Source: Gammaproteobacteria bacterium (GTDB lineage: Bacteria; Pseudomonadota; Gammaproteobacteria; SZUA-229). From it: a DNA stretch of 25,353 nucleotides. Position 1 is the stretch's first letter. Every line of letters begins with the position of its first letter. Made by a program: the position numbers and the translations under genes. Positions 8,429-17,390 of the stretch are shown here, piece after piece. The notes beneath the pieces were generated by a model, which was not told the origin of the DNA, did no database searches, and was given only the letters and a program-made list of their open reading frames with translations. Location: positions 1 through 25,353 of the forward strand of contig JAGLQT010000022.1 of assembly GCA_023136715.1 (NCBI GenBank), written 5' to 3'.

Positions 8429-11400
8429 GTGAATTCAAAAATAATTAATGTAAATCATGAGCTGGCGCGATTACAGGCAGAGTTTCATCGACAATTGCCT
8501 CAGTCGATTGGTGAGATTAAGGCGCATTGGCAACGATTATGTGATTCGGCATTTACTCGCAGAGATATCGTTAACTTACATGTGTTGGTTCATGGCCTGG
8601 CTGGAAGTAGCGGGACTTTTGGTGCAATGCCAGTCTGCAATGTCACGGTTAAAATTGAGTCGTTATTAAATAAGGTGGTTAATGAAAAGCAGGACGTTGA
8701 TCCCAGTTTTCAAAAAAATGTCAATGAGCTGTTAGACCGTTTGGAAAAAGAAGCTGAGGATTGGCAACCATCATCGCTAACATTTATCCCGCCCGCAGCA
8801 AGTGGTTACTATCGCGGAAATGACAATGAACTGGTGTACGTGGTTGACGATGATGCTCTATTTTCTGAGGGCATTAAGATTCATCTGGAGAAAGTCGGTT
8901 ATCGTGTAAAGCACTTTTTAAGTACAGAAGATTTCAGCGAAGCCTGCAATAATGAATGCCCCGATGCGGTATTGATGGATGTGCTATTTGATAATAGTGA
9001 TACGGATGGGGTAGCAGCAATTAAAAATCTGCGGAGTCGTCAGATTGACTGTCCAGTTATTTTTATCTCCAGTCGTGATGATATTGAGGCACGTTTAGCG
9101 GCTACGCGTGTTGGTGCCGCCCGTTATTTTACCAAGCCAGTGGAGATGGAAAAGCTCACGCAAACATTGGATGGGCTATTTTCCAGGCAGCCCGATGTTC
9201 CATACCGAATCCTGCTGATTGATGATGACACCGTGTTACTGGATTATTATGCTGCCGTTCTGCGTGAGGCTAATATGGTGGTCGAGACCCTGTCTGAGCC
9301 ACTTGAATGCCTGAACGCCCTGAAAGATTTTAAACCTGATTTATTACTGCTTGATGTTTATATGCCTGAATGTTCGGGGCTAGAGCTGGCACAGACGATT
9401 CGTCTGGATGATAGCTGGGCACAATTACCCATCGTATTTTTATCAACTGAAGCTGATATTGACCAGAAACTACTGGCGCTGAATTTAGGCGGTGATGATT
9501 TCTTCAATAAAACAGTCGAACCCAGGCACTTACTTAAGGCGGTTTTCACCAGGGCAAAGAGGTCACGTTGGGCTTCATCCATGTATCATAATCTGCAATA
9601 TGCATTGCGTGAGAGCGAGTACAAAAACATTACGCTTGATCAGCACGCTATTGTCAGTATTACTGATGTCGCAGGTCGTATTACTCACGCTAATGACAAA
9701 TTTTGTGAGGTGAGTGGCTACTCGCGTGGAGAGCTGCTAGGGCAGAACCACCGCCTGCTTAAGTCGGGACGTCATAAAGCTGAGTTTTATAAGGAGATGT
9801 GGCACGTGATCAGCCATGGTGAAATCTGGCATGGCAGTATCTGTAATCGTACTAAGGACAATAATGAATACTGGGTGGAATCAACCATTGTTCCATTTCT
9901 GGATGACCGTGGAAAACCCTACCAGTATGTAGCGGCGCGTACCGATGTGACGCAGGTACGTGTTAATGAAGACAGGCTGAATCGCAGCCAGGCTTTTGCC
10001 AATATTGGTACCTGGGACTGGAATATACAAACAGGTGCTCTGTATTGGTCCGAGCGTATTGCCCCCCTGTTTGGCTATTCAAAAGGTGAAATTGAACATA
10101 CCTATGATAATTTCCTCAGCTCGGTACACCCCGATGACAGGCAGCATGTGATTGATTCAGTCACTAATTGTGTTGAGCATGGTGCTAAATACGATATTGA
10201 GCATCGTGTCGTGTGGCCGGATGGTGCGGTGCACTGGATGCATGAACGCGGTGATGTGGTCCGTGATGAAGATGATGGCAAACCTTTACACATGCTGGGG
10301 GTAGTGCAGGATATTACCCTGCGTAAAAAAGCAGAGCAGGCGCTACAGGAAAGCGAGCAAAGTTTGAAGGTGGCGCAGCAGATAGGCAGGATTGGAAACT
10401 GGTCGTGGGATGTGGCCAGTGGAAAAATATTCTGGTCAGATGAGATTTATCATATTTTCGGTTATCAGCCTGGCGAATTTGAGCCAAATTACGAACGATT
10501 TATGGCAGCGGTGCATCCTGATGATGTTGAGCGTATTAAGCAGTCCGAGCAGGCGGCTGCAGAAAAAGGTGAAAAACACAGTATTGACCATCGAATTATA
10601 TTGCGGGATGGTCAGGTGCGCTGGGTGCACGAAGAGGCGGAGACGATAAAAAATAATGCAGATGATATGACTACACTGCACGGTACCGTTCAGGATATTT
10701 CAAATCGTATCTGGAATGATCAGTTGCAAAAAGGTAATGCTCATATTCTTGAATTAATTGCGAAAGATAGATCCCTGGAAGATATATTGACGGCAATAGT
10801 CGATCACTGTGAGAAAATGTTGCCGGGAGTCCGCGGTTCAATAATGCTGCTAGATGACACCGGTCATCATCTCCGTCATGGCTCAGCACCTAACTTGCCT
10901 GCTTTATATAACGATGCGATTGATGGTATTGAAATTGGCCCTGAAGTTGGCACATGCTGCGCCGCTGCATATAAAGGTGAGCCGCTCATAGCGAGTGATG
11001 TCAGTGTTCATCCTAACTGGGTAAATTATAGAGAGTTATGCCGTAAAGCTGATATCGCTGCGTGCTGGTCATTACCTATTCTTGCTTCAAATGGCAGTGT
11101 TCTTGGTACCTGTGATATGTATTACAGGGAGTCTAAAGAGCCTGATGAGAGGAGTATTGATCTGGTTACTGAACAGGCCAACTTTGCAGCCATTGCTATT
11201 GAACAGAAACGTTCAATGAAAGCGCTGGTGGATGCAAGGCAGGAAGCGGAAGAAGCCAATAATGCGAAGTCACAATTTTTGTCCAGCATGAGCCATGAGT
11301 TGCGTACCCCGATGAATGCCATTATTGGCTTTGGGCAATTGTTGCAGATGGATGCTGATGTTCTGAATGATATTCAACAGGACAATGTGAATGAAATTAT

Positions 11401-12427
11401 TCTGGCGGGCAATCATTTACTGACATTGATTAACGAAGTACTGGACCTGGCAAAAATTGAGTCTGGGCATGTTGATCTCGATATAGAGCCGGTAGTGGTT
11501 GGTGAGGTAATGGGTGAATGTCTGAGTTTACTCAAACCGATGGCTGACGAGCGTGGTATAGCGATTACATTCGTATGTAATGATGAGGCCTTATCGCTCG
11601 AAGACATTTGTAATAAAAATATGGAAGTGCGAGCCGATAGAACGCGTTTAAAGCAAGTGTTGTTTAATTTGTTGAGTAATGCGGTGAAATATAATGAGGA
11701 GAATGGCCAGATAATTGTCTCTTGTTCTGGCGCTGGCAAAGAGCATATACGTATCAGTATTCAGGATACGGGCCCCGGCATTTCACGGGAAAAACAAGCG
11801 CAGTTATTCACAGAATTTAACCGTCTGGGCGCAGAGAGTTCAGAAGTGGAAGGCACGGGTATTGGTCTGGTTATCACCAAAAAAATTATGGAAATTATGG
11901 ATGGTAGCATTGGCCTGGAAAGTCAGCCCGGTGAGGGAAGTACTTTCTGGATTGAACTGCCTCGAGTCAATGTGAGCACAACTCATCATGTTGAAAAACA
12001 GGTGTTTGATGAAAAAAAGTTAGTTGCGGCAGAAGAGGGGGGGCATGAATATGCATTATTATATGTGGAAGATAACCCCGCCAATTTACGGTTTGTGACA
12101 CAACTATTGGGTAGGCGACCCAATATAAAGATATGGACTGCACACGAGCCCGTGTTAGGGCTTGAGCTGGCAGCCGAACATAAGCCTGATATTATTCTTC
12201 TGGATATTAATTTACCGGGAATTAATGGCTATGAAGTGCTGAGGCATTTGCGTAGTCAAAAAGATACCAGTGAAACACCTGTAGTTGCAATTAGTGCTAA
12301 TGCTATGTCGGGTGATGTTAAAAAAGGGCTGGAAGCCGGTTTTGATTACTATGTAACAAAGCCTGTTGATGTTAATGAATTTTTGTCTATCGTAGATGAA
12401 ATCTTGCTGTCAATATCAAAAGATTAA
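8429..12427 (+). CDS. Soluble multi-domain hybrid histidine kinase (Hpt-REC-REC-PASx3-GAF-HK-REC)
   Basis: This 1332-residue protein has no transmembrane helix. Domains in order are: Hpt (about 10-110; His55 in VHGLAGSS), REC1 (135-250; Asp184, Lys236), REC2 (259-375; Asp309, Lys361), PAS1 (about 399-510), PAS2 (522-636) and PAS3 (644-760), both PAS_3-like with VHPDD. GAF follows at about 775-925, HisKA at 948-1013 (His956 in SHELRTP), HATPase at about 1065-1180 (NLLSNAVKY, DTGPG, GTGIGL) and REC3 at 1208-1325 (Asp1259, Lys1311). All phospho-residues are present, so a full internal phosphorelay is possible. REC2 has Thr instead of Pro after its Lys. The GTG start is the only standard start near the N-terminus: an in-frame TAA lies at 8393 and the next Met is beyond His55. 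Its ribosome binding site is weak. It senses a cytosolic signal of unknown nature and probably acts on the HD-GYP regulator 35 bases downstream. Confidence 0.9.
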   Translation: MNSKIINVNHELARLQAEFHRQLPQSIGEIKAHWQRLCDSAFTRRDIVNLHVLVHGLAGSSGTFGAMPVCNVTVKIESLLNKVVNEKQDVDPSFQKNVNELLDRLEKEAEDWQPSSLTFIPPAASGYYRGNDNELVYVVDDDALFSEGIKIHLEKVGYRVKHFLSTEDFSEACNNECPDAVLMDVLFDNSDTDGVAAIKNLRSRQIDCPVIFISSRDDIEARLAATRVGAARYFTKPVEMEKLTQTLDGLFSRQPDVPYRILLIDDDTVLLDYYAAVLREANMVVETLSEPLECLNALKDFKPDLLLLDVYMPECSGLELAQTIRLDDSWAQLPIVFLSTEADIDQKLLALNLGGDDFFNKTVEPRHLLKAVFTRAKRSRWASSMYHNLQYALRESEYKNITLDQHAIVSITDVAGRITHANDKFCEVSGYSRGELLGQNHRLLKSGRHKAEFYKEMWHVISHGEIWHGSICNRTKDNNEYWVESTIVPFLDDRGKPYQYVAARTDVTQVRVNEDRLNRSQAFANIGTWDWNIQTGALYWSERIAPLFGYSKGEIEHTYDNFLSSVHPDDRQHVIDSVTNCVEHGAKYDIEHRVVWPDGAVHWMHERGDVVRDEDDGKPLHMLGVVQDITLRKKAEQALQESEQSLKVAQQIGRIGNWSWDVASGKIFWSDEIYHIFGYQPGEFEPNYERFMAAVHPDDVERIKQSEQAAAEKGEKHSIDHRIILRDGQVRWVHEEAETIKNNADDMTTLHGTVQDISNRIWNDQLQKGNAHILELIAKDRSLEDILTAIVDHCEKMLPGVRGSIMLLDDTGHHLRHGSAPNLPALYNDAIDGIEIGPEVGTCCAAAYKGEPLIASDVSVHPNWVNYRELCRKADIAACWSLPILASNGSVLGTCDMYYRESKEPDERSIDLVTEQANFAAIAIEQKRSMKALVDARQEAEEANNAKSQFLSSMSHELRTPMNAIIGFGQLLQMDADVLNDIQQDNVNEIILAGNHLLTLINEVLDLAKIESGHVDLDIEPVVVGEVMGECLSLLKPMADERGIAITFVCNDEALSLEDICNKNMEVRADRTRLKQVLFNLLSNAVKYNEENGQIIVSCSGAGKEHIRISIQDTGPGISREKQAQLFTEFNRLGAESSEVEGTGIGLVITKKIMEIMDGSIGLESQPGEGSTFWIELPRVNVSTTHHVEKQVFDEKKLVAAEEGGHEYALLYVEDNPANLRFVTQLLGRRPNIKIWTAHEPVLGLELAAEHKPDIILLDINLPGINGYEVLRHLRSQKDTSETPVVAISANAMSGDVKKGLEAGFDYYVTKPVDVNEFLSIVDEILLSISKD

Positions 12428-12462
12428 AAGATGTTAATGATAATCATGAGTGGAAATCTGTG

Positions 12463-13563
12463 ATGAGTAGCGAAATAAGTAATGCCTTGAGATCTGCCTG
12501 TATTTTGGCTGTGGATGATGAGTTGCCTAATGTTAAGTTGCTGGAAAGAATGTTATCGGCAAAAGGTTTTGAACATGTTTTGAGTACGCAGGATCCACGT
12601 CAGGTAGTAAGTCTGGTACAGGACAATGATGTGGATTTAATTTTGCTGGATATTAATATGCCACACATGGATGGTTATCAGGTGATGGAGCAGCTTAAAT
12701 CTGAAATTCCAGATAATCTTCCGCCTATTCTCGTATTGACAGCTCAGCATGCTCAGGATTTTCGTCAACGTGCACTGGATGATGGTGCGCGTGATTATGT
12801 CACCAAACCTTTTGATGCTGATGAGTTATTCTCAAGGGTGAAAAACCTGCTGGAAGTGCATCAGGCAAATAAATATATGAGTCAACAGAATGCGATTCTG
12901 GATGAGCGTGTTCGTCAGCGAACAGAAGAGTTGGAGTTGGCGCATGAGCGGCTACATAATAGTCGTCTTCAGGTGGTGCGTCGCCTGGGTCGTGCAGCTG
13001 AGTACAGGGATAATGAGACGGGCCTGCATATCATTCGTATGAGTAAAATGGCCGCTTTGATTGCCGGTGCCGCGGGCATGACTGATGCGGAATGTGATTT
13101 ATTGCTGAATGCGGCACCGATGCATGATATTGGTAAGATTGGTATTCCTGATCATGTTTTACTTAAACCGGGCAAGCTCGAAGCGGAAGAATGGGAAGTT
13201 ATGAAAACGCATGCCCAGATTGGCGCGGATATTCTGGCGGGTGACGAGTCACCATTGTTGAAGATGGCCAGTGAAATTGCGCTGACGCACCACGAAAAAT
13301 GGGATGGCAGTGGTTACCCTAATAGTTTAAAAGGTGAGAATATTCCACTGGTTGGACGTATTACTGCGTTGGCGGATGTGTTTGATGCCCTGACTTCAGA
13401 ACGTCCCTATAAAAAAGCCTGGTCAGTGGAAGATTCAGTTGTATTGATTAAAGAAGAAAGTGGTAAACATTTTGATCCTGTTTTAGTTGAACATTTCCTG
13501 AATATTCTGAGCTCTATTATCGATATTAAAACTGAATATGCTGAGCCAGAGTCAGCGGCTTAA
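12463..13563 (+). CDS. REC-HD-GYP response regulator (probable c-di-GMP phosphodiesterase)
   Basis: The 366-residue protein has an N-terminal receiver domain (about 12-130; phospho-acceptor Asp63 in LLDINMP, Lys115 in TKPF), a short coiled linker (about 140-172) and a C-terminal HD-GYP domain. Visible metal and substrate residues are His189, the HD pair His221-Asp222 in MHDIGK, His250, His276/His277, the GYP triplet at 284-286 (DGSGYP) and Asp305. All key positions are intact, so it should hydrolyse c-di-GMP. The ATG at 12463 is preferred over a GTG directly before it because of a GGA-containing site about 8 bases upstream. It follows the hybrid kinase in the same direction, and phosphotransfer from that protein is the likely control (inference). 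Confidence 0.9.
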   Translation: MSSEISNALRSACILAVDDELPNVKLLERMLSAKGFEHVLSTQDPRQVVSLVQDNDVDLILLDINMPHMDGYQVMEQLKSEIPDNLPPILVLTAQHAQDFRQRALDDGARDYVTKPFDADELFSRVKNLLEVHQANKYMSQQNAILDERVRQRTEELELAHERLHNSRLQVVRRLGRAAEYRDNETGLHIIRMSKMAALIAGAAGMTDAECDLLLNAAPMHDIGKIGIPDHVLLKPGKLEAEEWEVMKTHAQIGADILAGDESPLLKMASEIALTHHEKWDGSGYPNSLKGENIPLVGRITALADVFDALTSERPYKKAWSVEDSVVLIKEESGKHFDPVLVEHFLNILSSIIDIKTEYAEPESAA

Positions 13564-13633
13564 TGATCTGTTGTTGATCAATTTAACTATCAGAGATTCG
13601 TTAAATATATGGATTACTTGATACAATAGCATC

Positions 13634-14596
13634 ATGTATTCAGGCACTGTTTCTATCGCGCCGATGATGGCCTGGACCGATCGTCACGCGCGTTATTTTC
13701 TTCGTTTAATTTCAAAGCGCACCATGTTGTACACCGAAATGGTGACGACGGGTGCATTGATTCATGGCGATCGTCATGGTTTTCTTCGTTATCATACTGA
13801 TGAGCGTCCTATTGTTTTGCAATTGGGCGGTAGTCGGCCTGATGATCTGGCTGATTGTAGCTTGATGGCGGAAGATGCTGGTTACGATGAAGTTAATTTG
13901 AATGTCGGTTGTCCCAGTGATCGTGTAAAAAAAGGTCGATTCGGCGCAGGCCTGATGGCTGAACCGGAGTTGGTCGCTGAGTGCATCGCAGCCATGCGTA
14001 GTAAAGTGGATATTCCCGTTACCGTGAAATGCCGAATTGGTATTGATGATATGGATGATGAATCTGCGCTGGATGAATTTGTCGGTATTGTTGCGGCTGC
14101 GGGTTGTGAGCATTTTATTGTTCACGCCAGAAAGGCATGGTTGCAGGGTTTGAGTCCGAAAGAAAATCGCGATGTGCCGCCGCTGAAATATGAGGTGGTT
14201 TATCGGCTCAAGCAGGCGCGGCCTTCATTGAGAGTAACCATTAATGGTGGTATCAAAACGCTGGAATCGATGCAGCAGCATCTTCAGCATGTTGATGCGG
14301 TGATGCTGGGCCGTGAGGCGTATCACAACCCTTATCTGTTAGCGCAATTTGATGCGCAATTTTATGGCAGTGATGAAGCACCTCGTTCAAGGCAGGATGT
14401 TGTTCATGCGCTACTGCCTTATATCGAGCAGGAGTTAGCTGAAGGTACAGCTTTGCATGCAATGACACGCCATTTGCATGGCCTATTTTTGGGTTGCCGT
14501 GGTGCCAAAGCCTGGCGCAGATTTCTAAGTGAAAACGATAATAAAGCGGGTGCGGGTACTGAAGTGTTACTACATGCGCTTGAGCAAGTTCAATAA
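13634..14596 (+). CDS. dusA: tRNA-dihydrouridine(20/20a) synthase DusA
   Basis: The 320-residue flavoenzyme reduces U20/U20a of the tRNA D-loop using NADPH and FMN. The sequence follows E. coli DusA closely: SIAPMMAWTDRHARYFLRL at the N-terminus, YTEMVTTGAL, LQLGGS, the catalytic Cys93 in NLNVGCPSDRV, HARKAWLQGLSPKENR, INGGIK and MLGREAYHNP. The SPKENR and HARKAW motifs distinguish DusA from DusB and DusC. No ribosome binding site is visible before the ATG. A TACAAT hexamer at 13622-13627 lies only 7 bases upstream, so a leaderless transcript is possible, but no good -35 is seen. It ends 20 bases from the convergent DUF3187 gene. Confidence 0.93.
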   Translation: MYSGTVSIAPMMAWTDRHARYFLRLISKRTMLYTEMVTTGALIHGDRHGFLRYHTDERPIVLQLGGSRPDDLADCSLMAEDAGYDEVNLNVGCPSDRVKKGRFGAGLMAEPELVAECIAAMRSKVDIPVTVKCRIGIDDMDDESALDEFVGIVAAAGCEHFIVHARKAWLQGLSPKENRDVPPLKYEVVYRLKQARPSLRVTINGGIKTLESMQQHLQHVDAVMLGREAYHNPYLLAQFDAQFYGSDEAPRSRQDVVHALLPYIEQELAEGTALHAMTRHLHGLFLGCRGAKAWRRFLSENDNKAGAGTEVLLHALEQVQ

Positions 14597-14616
14597 TTGA
14601 ACAGTCTTGCCCGTAG

Positions 14617-15630
14617 TTATCTGCAATCGAAACGGCTTTTCCAGCTCAGTAAAAAACTGACATCGGGGGTGGTGCCCACCTGAATATCTTCGCTGAAGGC
14701 AAGATCAATATCTGAGCATTCACTGACATGAATACGACCGCCTAAGGTCATATTATAGGCAGAACCTAGCAGCAATAATTCGCTGTCTGAATAGAACTGG
14801 CTGTGACTGTTGACCTGGAATCTCAAATCAAATATTTCATGAGCCTGCCACTGAATACCGGTATAAGCGAACAATACCTGTTCTTCTACGGTCAGGCTGG
14901 AAATCTGATTTTCCCCGGGGAATAAAATGCCGACATTGGCATCGATACTCCATTTGGGGTTAAAGCGGTAATCACCAGCCAGCCATATTGAAAAATCACT
15001 GCTATCGTTACCGCTTAAATTGGTTTGATCGCCCGTGGCCAGATCGGTAGAAGCCCATAAGCTGAGTGTCGAATTTTGGGTTTGCGCCATCTTTCTACCA
15101 AGTGCAATTTGAATATCAGCAAGATGGCTGTCTGCCGTATCAAGATTGATCAGGGTCTGGCCGTTTTTTTCATAAAAAATATGAAACTGGTTATCGGTAA
15201 CATTGGGTCTATCGGCACGGGGTAAATGAAAAAACTCGTGCCAGCTATCGATGGTGTTGTCGAGAAAACCTTCGCCATAATAAATCAGTGGAATGTCCAC
15301 CTTTAGCGCCCAGTCTTCATTGAGACCATAGAGCCATGCAAGCCTTAAGTTATAGGATTCAAAATCAATGAATAGAGTTTCACTGTTATTGGTTTCGTAA
15401 TTTAAAGTATTGGTGACATCCAGCGTCAATGACCATTGTGCTGTATTCGCTTCGGGTAGTTGTGCTGCCACGGCCTGTGGTAGTCCGTGTATCAGTGAGA
15501 AAGGATTTTGATCTTGAGTAAGAAAAGGTTGTGCGGCTGAAACGGTTGTTGATATAGCGAAGCAGGTTATAAACGTCAGGCGTAAAAAAGCCCCGAGGCA
15601 AAATTTGCCATCAGGGCTTTTTTTAAACAA
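14617..15630 (-). CDS. DUF3187 family outer-membrane-type protein (start uncertain)
   Basis: The frame encodes up to 337 residues with an N-terminal export signal (LTFITCFAISTTVSA, then AQPFLTQDQNPF). The body is rich in alternating beta-strand patterns and ends in an aromatic/charged strand, as in outer-membrane barrels. QNPFSLIHGLP, an early GEGFLDNTIDSWHEFF and a DLATGD segment match the DUF3187 family, whose function is unknown. The start is a problem. The most 5' standard start is TTG at 15630, which lies before the cytochrome terminator, so the first 15 codons would run through the hairpin. After the hairpin there is no in-frame ATG, GTG or TTG before the signal peptide; a CTG at 15579-15577 is possible, with a GGGG stretch upstream. 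Family assignment is good; the start is unresolved. Confidence 0.75.
   Translation of the reverse strand: MFKKSPDGKFCLGAFLRLTFITCFAISTTVSAAQPFLTQDQNPFSLIHGLPQAVAAQLPEANTAQWSLTLDVTNTLNYETNNSETLFIDFESYNLRLAWLYGLNEDWALKVDIPLIYYGEGFLDNTIDSWHEFFHLPRADRPNVTDNQFHIFYEKNGQTLINLDTADSHLADIQIALGRKMAQTQNSTLSLWASTDLATGDQTNLSGNDSSDFSIWLAGDYRFNPKWSIDANVGILFPGENQISSLTVEEQVLFAYTGIQWQAHEIFDLRFQVNSHSQFYSDSELLLLGSAYNMTLGGRIHVSECSDIDLAFSEDIQVGTTPDVSFLLSWKSRFDCR
15584..15624 (-). terminator. Strong intrinsic terminator of the cytochrome c gene
   Basis: Read on the minus strand, an A-tract plus GCCC arm pairs with GGGC plus a T-tract, and the stem continues inward through GGCAAA/TTTGCC with one bulge, giving about 19 paired bases. 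It starts about 19 bases after the cytochrome stop codon. The A/T tracts on both sides make it potentially bidirectional. It lies inside the only available 5' end of the DUF3187 reading frame. Confidence 0.85.
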
Positions 15631-15642
15631 GTCAGTGATGAC

Positions 15643-15954
15643 TTATTTCAGGCTTGAATAGTAAGCGGCGATGTTAGCAATATCTGCATCGCTCAAACCT
15701 TTAGCCATTGGGTTCATAGTTGCGTTCTTACGATCACCACTACGGAATGCTTTAAGCTGTGTAGCCAGGTAAAGAGCTTTCTGGCCTGCTAGATTAGGGT
15801 TAATTGGAGCCATGCTGATACCTTTAACACCGTGGCAACCTGCACACATTGCAGTTTTTGCTTTACCTGCGGCTGCATCACCAGCAGCAGTGGCTACGTT
15901 TGCTGAAGCAAGTAGTGCAGCAGCTGATAATACAGTCAGAATTTGACGTTTCAT
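15643..15954 (-). CDS. Small periplasmic c-type cytochrome
   Basis: The 103-residue protein has a signal peptide (MKRQILTVLSAAALLASANV, cleaved near residues 23-24) and one haem site, CAGCH (Cys37, Cys40, His41). The C-terminal NATMNPMAKGLSDADIANIAAYYSSL carries Met80 and Met83 as candidate sixth ligands. It resembles one half of cytochrome c4 or the c553-like class I cytochromes, so it is probably a soluble periplasmic electron carrier. The ATG at 15954 is chosen because GGGAGA sits 7 bases upstream; a longer in-frame start would bury the signal peptide. A terminator follows. Its redox partners are unknown. Confidence 0.9.
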   Translation of the reverse strand: MKRQILTVLSAAALLASANVATAAGDAAAGKAKTAMCAGCHGVKGISMAPINPNLAGQKALYLATQLKAFRSGDRKNATMNPMAKGLSDADIANIAAYYSSLK

Positions 15955-15982
15955 AAATATTCTCCCAAAGGATTGTATGTTG

Positions 15983-15995
15983 CCGGTATTACCGG
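15983..15995. repeat. Perfect 13-bp palindrome upstream of the cytochrome gene
   Basis: CCGGTA and TACCGG flank a single central T, 29 to 41 bases upstream of the cytochrome ATG. The position suits an operator or a 5' UTR structure. I do not recognise the motif. Confidence 0.35.
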
Positions 15996-16077
15996 TTGTA
16001 ATAATCAAAAGTAATAAGCTTAAAAATTATGGATCGGGATTCTACATCAAATAAATACGAGTGCCTAGCTAGCCACT

Positions 16078-16533
16078 TTATATATACCGCCCGGCACTGG
16101 CGATAATTGAAATTGTCAATCCAATCAATATGTTAATGCCAACCAGTCGTCTTATTTGGGCTAGTTTAGCGGCGCCTTCCTGATAATTTTCGACAATAAC
16201 AGCGTGCCTTAGTTTCCGGTAAGGAACGAAAAAAACGTGCATGAAAATCAGTATCATTATGATCCCCATTCCATGCATGATATGAATGTGCATGCCGACG
16301 TTACCAAAACCATCAAAAACACCGAATACCATCCAGTAGCCGCTGGCGAGCAGGGTGATAATTGCAATCCATACCCAGAGAAAGAAATTTTTAAAAACCT
16401 GTACCCAGAGAGCCAGTCGTAGTGGTGGCTCAAGTACCCGAACCGCAGCAGGGCGTAACATCATATGGGCAAACATCATGCCGCCCACCCAGAGGATGAC
16501 AGACAGTAAATGCAGGGCAATGCTAACGGACAT
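16078..16533 (-). CDS. CopD-family integral membrane protein
   Basis: The 151-residue protein has four predicted transmembrane helices at about residues 4-24, 45-70, 80-102 and 127-149. HLLSVILWVGGMMFAHMMLRP at the N-terminus, WVWIAIITLLASGYWMVFG, HIHIMHGMG and the closing GAAKLAQIRRLVGINILIGL fit small stand-alone CopD-like proteins. The conserved membrane histidines may bind haem or copper, but the function is not established. The ATG at 16533 has a good TGGAGA site; a longer in-frame opening adds 28 non-conserved residues. It lies upstream of the cytochrome gene on the same strand with about 120 bases between them, so it may share a role in respiration or copper handling. It is divergent from rpe. 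Confidence 0.8.
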   Translation of the reverse strand: MSVSIALHLLSVILWVGGMMFAHMMLRPAAVRVLEPPLRLALWVQVFKNFFLWVWIAIITLLASGYWMVFGVFDGFGNVGMHIHIMHGMGIIMILIFMHVFFVPYRKLRHAVIVENYQEGAAKLAQIRRLVGINILIGLTISIIASAGRYI

Positions 16534-16682
16534 GATTGAATCTCCAGAATGATTTTTGAGCATCTTATAGGGCTTTTGCAAGGATGCAAGTGCCACACAG
16601 TGCAAGCCGTTGGTCAATCATGTAAAATGCGCCGCTTTCTGATGCTCGCTGTTTAAGGGCTTAAATTTTATGAGGAATTACT

Positions 16683-17369
16683 ATGTCTGATTTTAAGATA
16701 GCTCCATCCATACTATCTGCTGACTTTGCTCGTCTGGGTGAGGAAGTTGATAACGTCCTTAAATCGGGCGCAGATATCGTTCACTTTGATGTGATGGATA
16801 ACCACTACGTACCTAACCTGACCATTGGTCCCCTGGTTTGTGATGCGCTACGTAAGCATGGCGTAACTGCTGAAATCGATGTTCATTTGATGGTGAAACC
16901 TGTTGATCGCATCATTCCTGATTTTGCTGAAGCCGGTGCTTCCTACATTACATTCCATCCAGAAGGTTCTGAGCACGTTGATCGCACGCTGCAAATGATC
17001 CGTGAACTGGGCTGTAAATCAGGTTTGGTGTTCAACCCTGCAACATCATTAGATTGCCTGAAATATGTGATGGATAAAGTGGATGTCATCTTGTTGATGT
17101 CAGTGAACCCAGGTTTTGGTGGTCAGTCTTTCATTCCTGCGACTCTGGATAAACTGCGTGAAGCGCGTAAATTGATCGATGAGTCTGGTTACGACATTCG
17201 TTTAGAAATTGACGGTGGTGTGAAAGTGGATAACATTCGCGAAATTGCAGAAGCCGGTGCAGATATGTTCGTTGCGGGTTCAGCCATCTTCGGTGCGGTT
17301 GGTGAAAATGATGCCAACGATTACGATACCGTTGTTGCTGCCATGCGCGCTGAGTTAGCTAAAGCATAA
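16683..17369 (+). CDS. rpe: Ribulose-phosphate 3-epimerase
   Basis: The 228-residue TIM-barrel enzyme interconverts ribulose 5-phosphate and xylulose 5-phosphate in the pentose phosphate pathway. Metal and catalytic residues are visible: His34 and Asp36 in VHFDVMDNHYVPN, His68 in DVHLMV and Asp177 in LEIDGGVK. The phosphate-binding MSVNPGFGGQSF is also intact. A clear GAGGAA ribosome binding site sits 6 bases before the ATG. It heads an rpe-gph unit, 21 bases from gph, that leads to trpE as in pseudomonads. A TAAAAT hexamer near 16622 could be its -10, but the -35 is weak. Confidence 0.96.
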   Translation: MSDFKIAPSILSADFARLGEEVDNVLKSGADIVHFDVMDNHYVPNLTIGPLVCDALRKHGVTAEIDVHLMVKPVDRIIPDFAEAGASYITFHPEGSEHVDRTLQMIRELGCKSGLVFNPATSLDCLKYVMDKVDVILLMSVNPGFGGQSFIPATLDKLREARKLIDESGYDIRLEIDGGVKVDNIREIAEAGADMFVAGSAIFGAVGENDANDYDTVVAAMRAELAKA

Positions 17370-17390
17370 GATCGATCGTAGAGAATATTA

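Noticed and set aside
15955..16008. Extended N-terminus for the cytochrome (18 extra residues)
   Set aside because: It would place a non-hydrophobic stretch before the signal peptide and ignore the strong GGGAGA site before the ATG at 15954.
16058..16080. Near-palindrome GTGCCTAGCTAGCCAC after the CopD-like gene
   Set aside because: It has a central CTAGCTAG core with a flanking mismatch, no T tract, and no context to support an operator or terminator call.
16534..16617. Extended N-terminus for the CopD-like protein (28 extra residues)
   Set aside because: The extension looks unlike the family, and a good TGGAGA site precedes the ATG at 16533.
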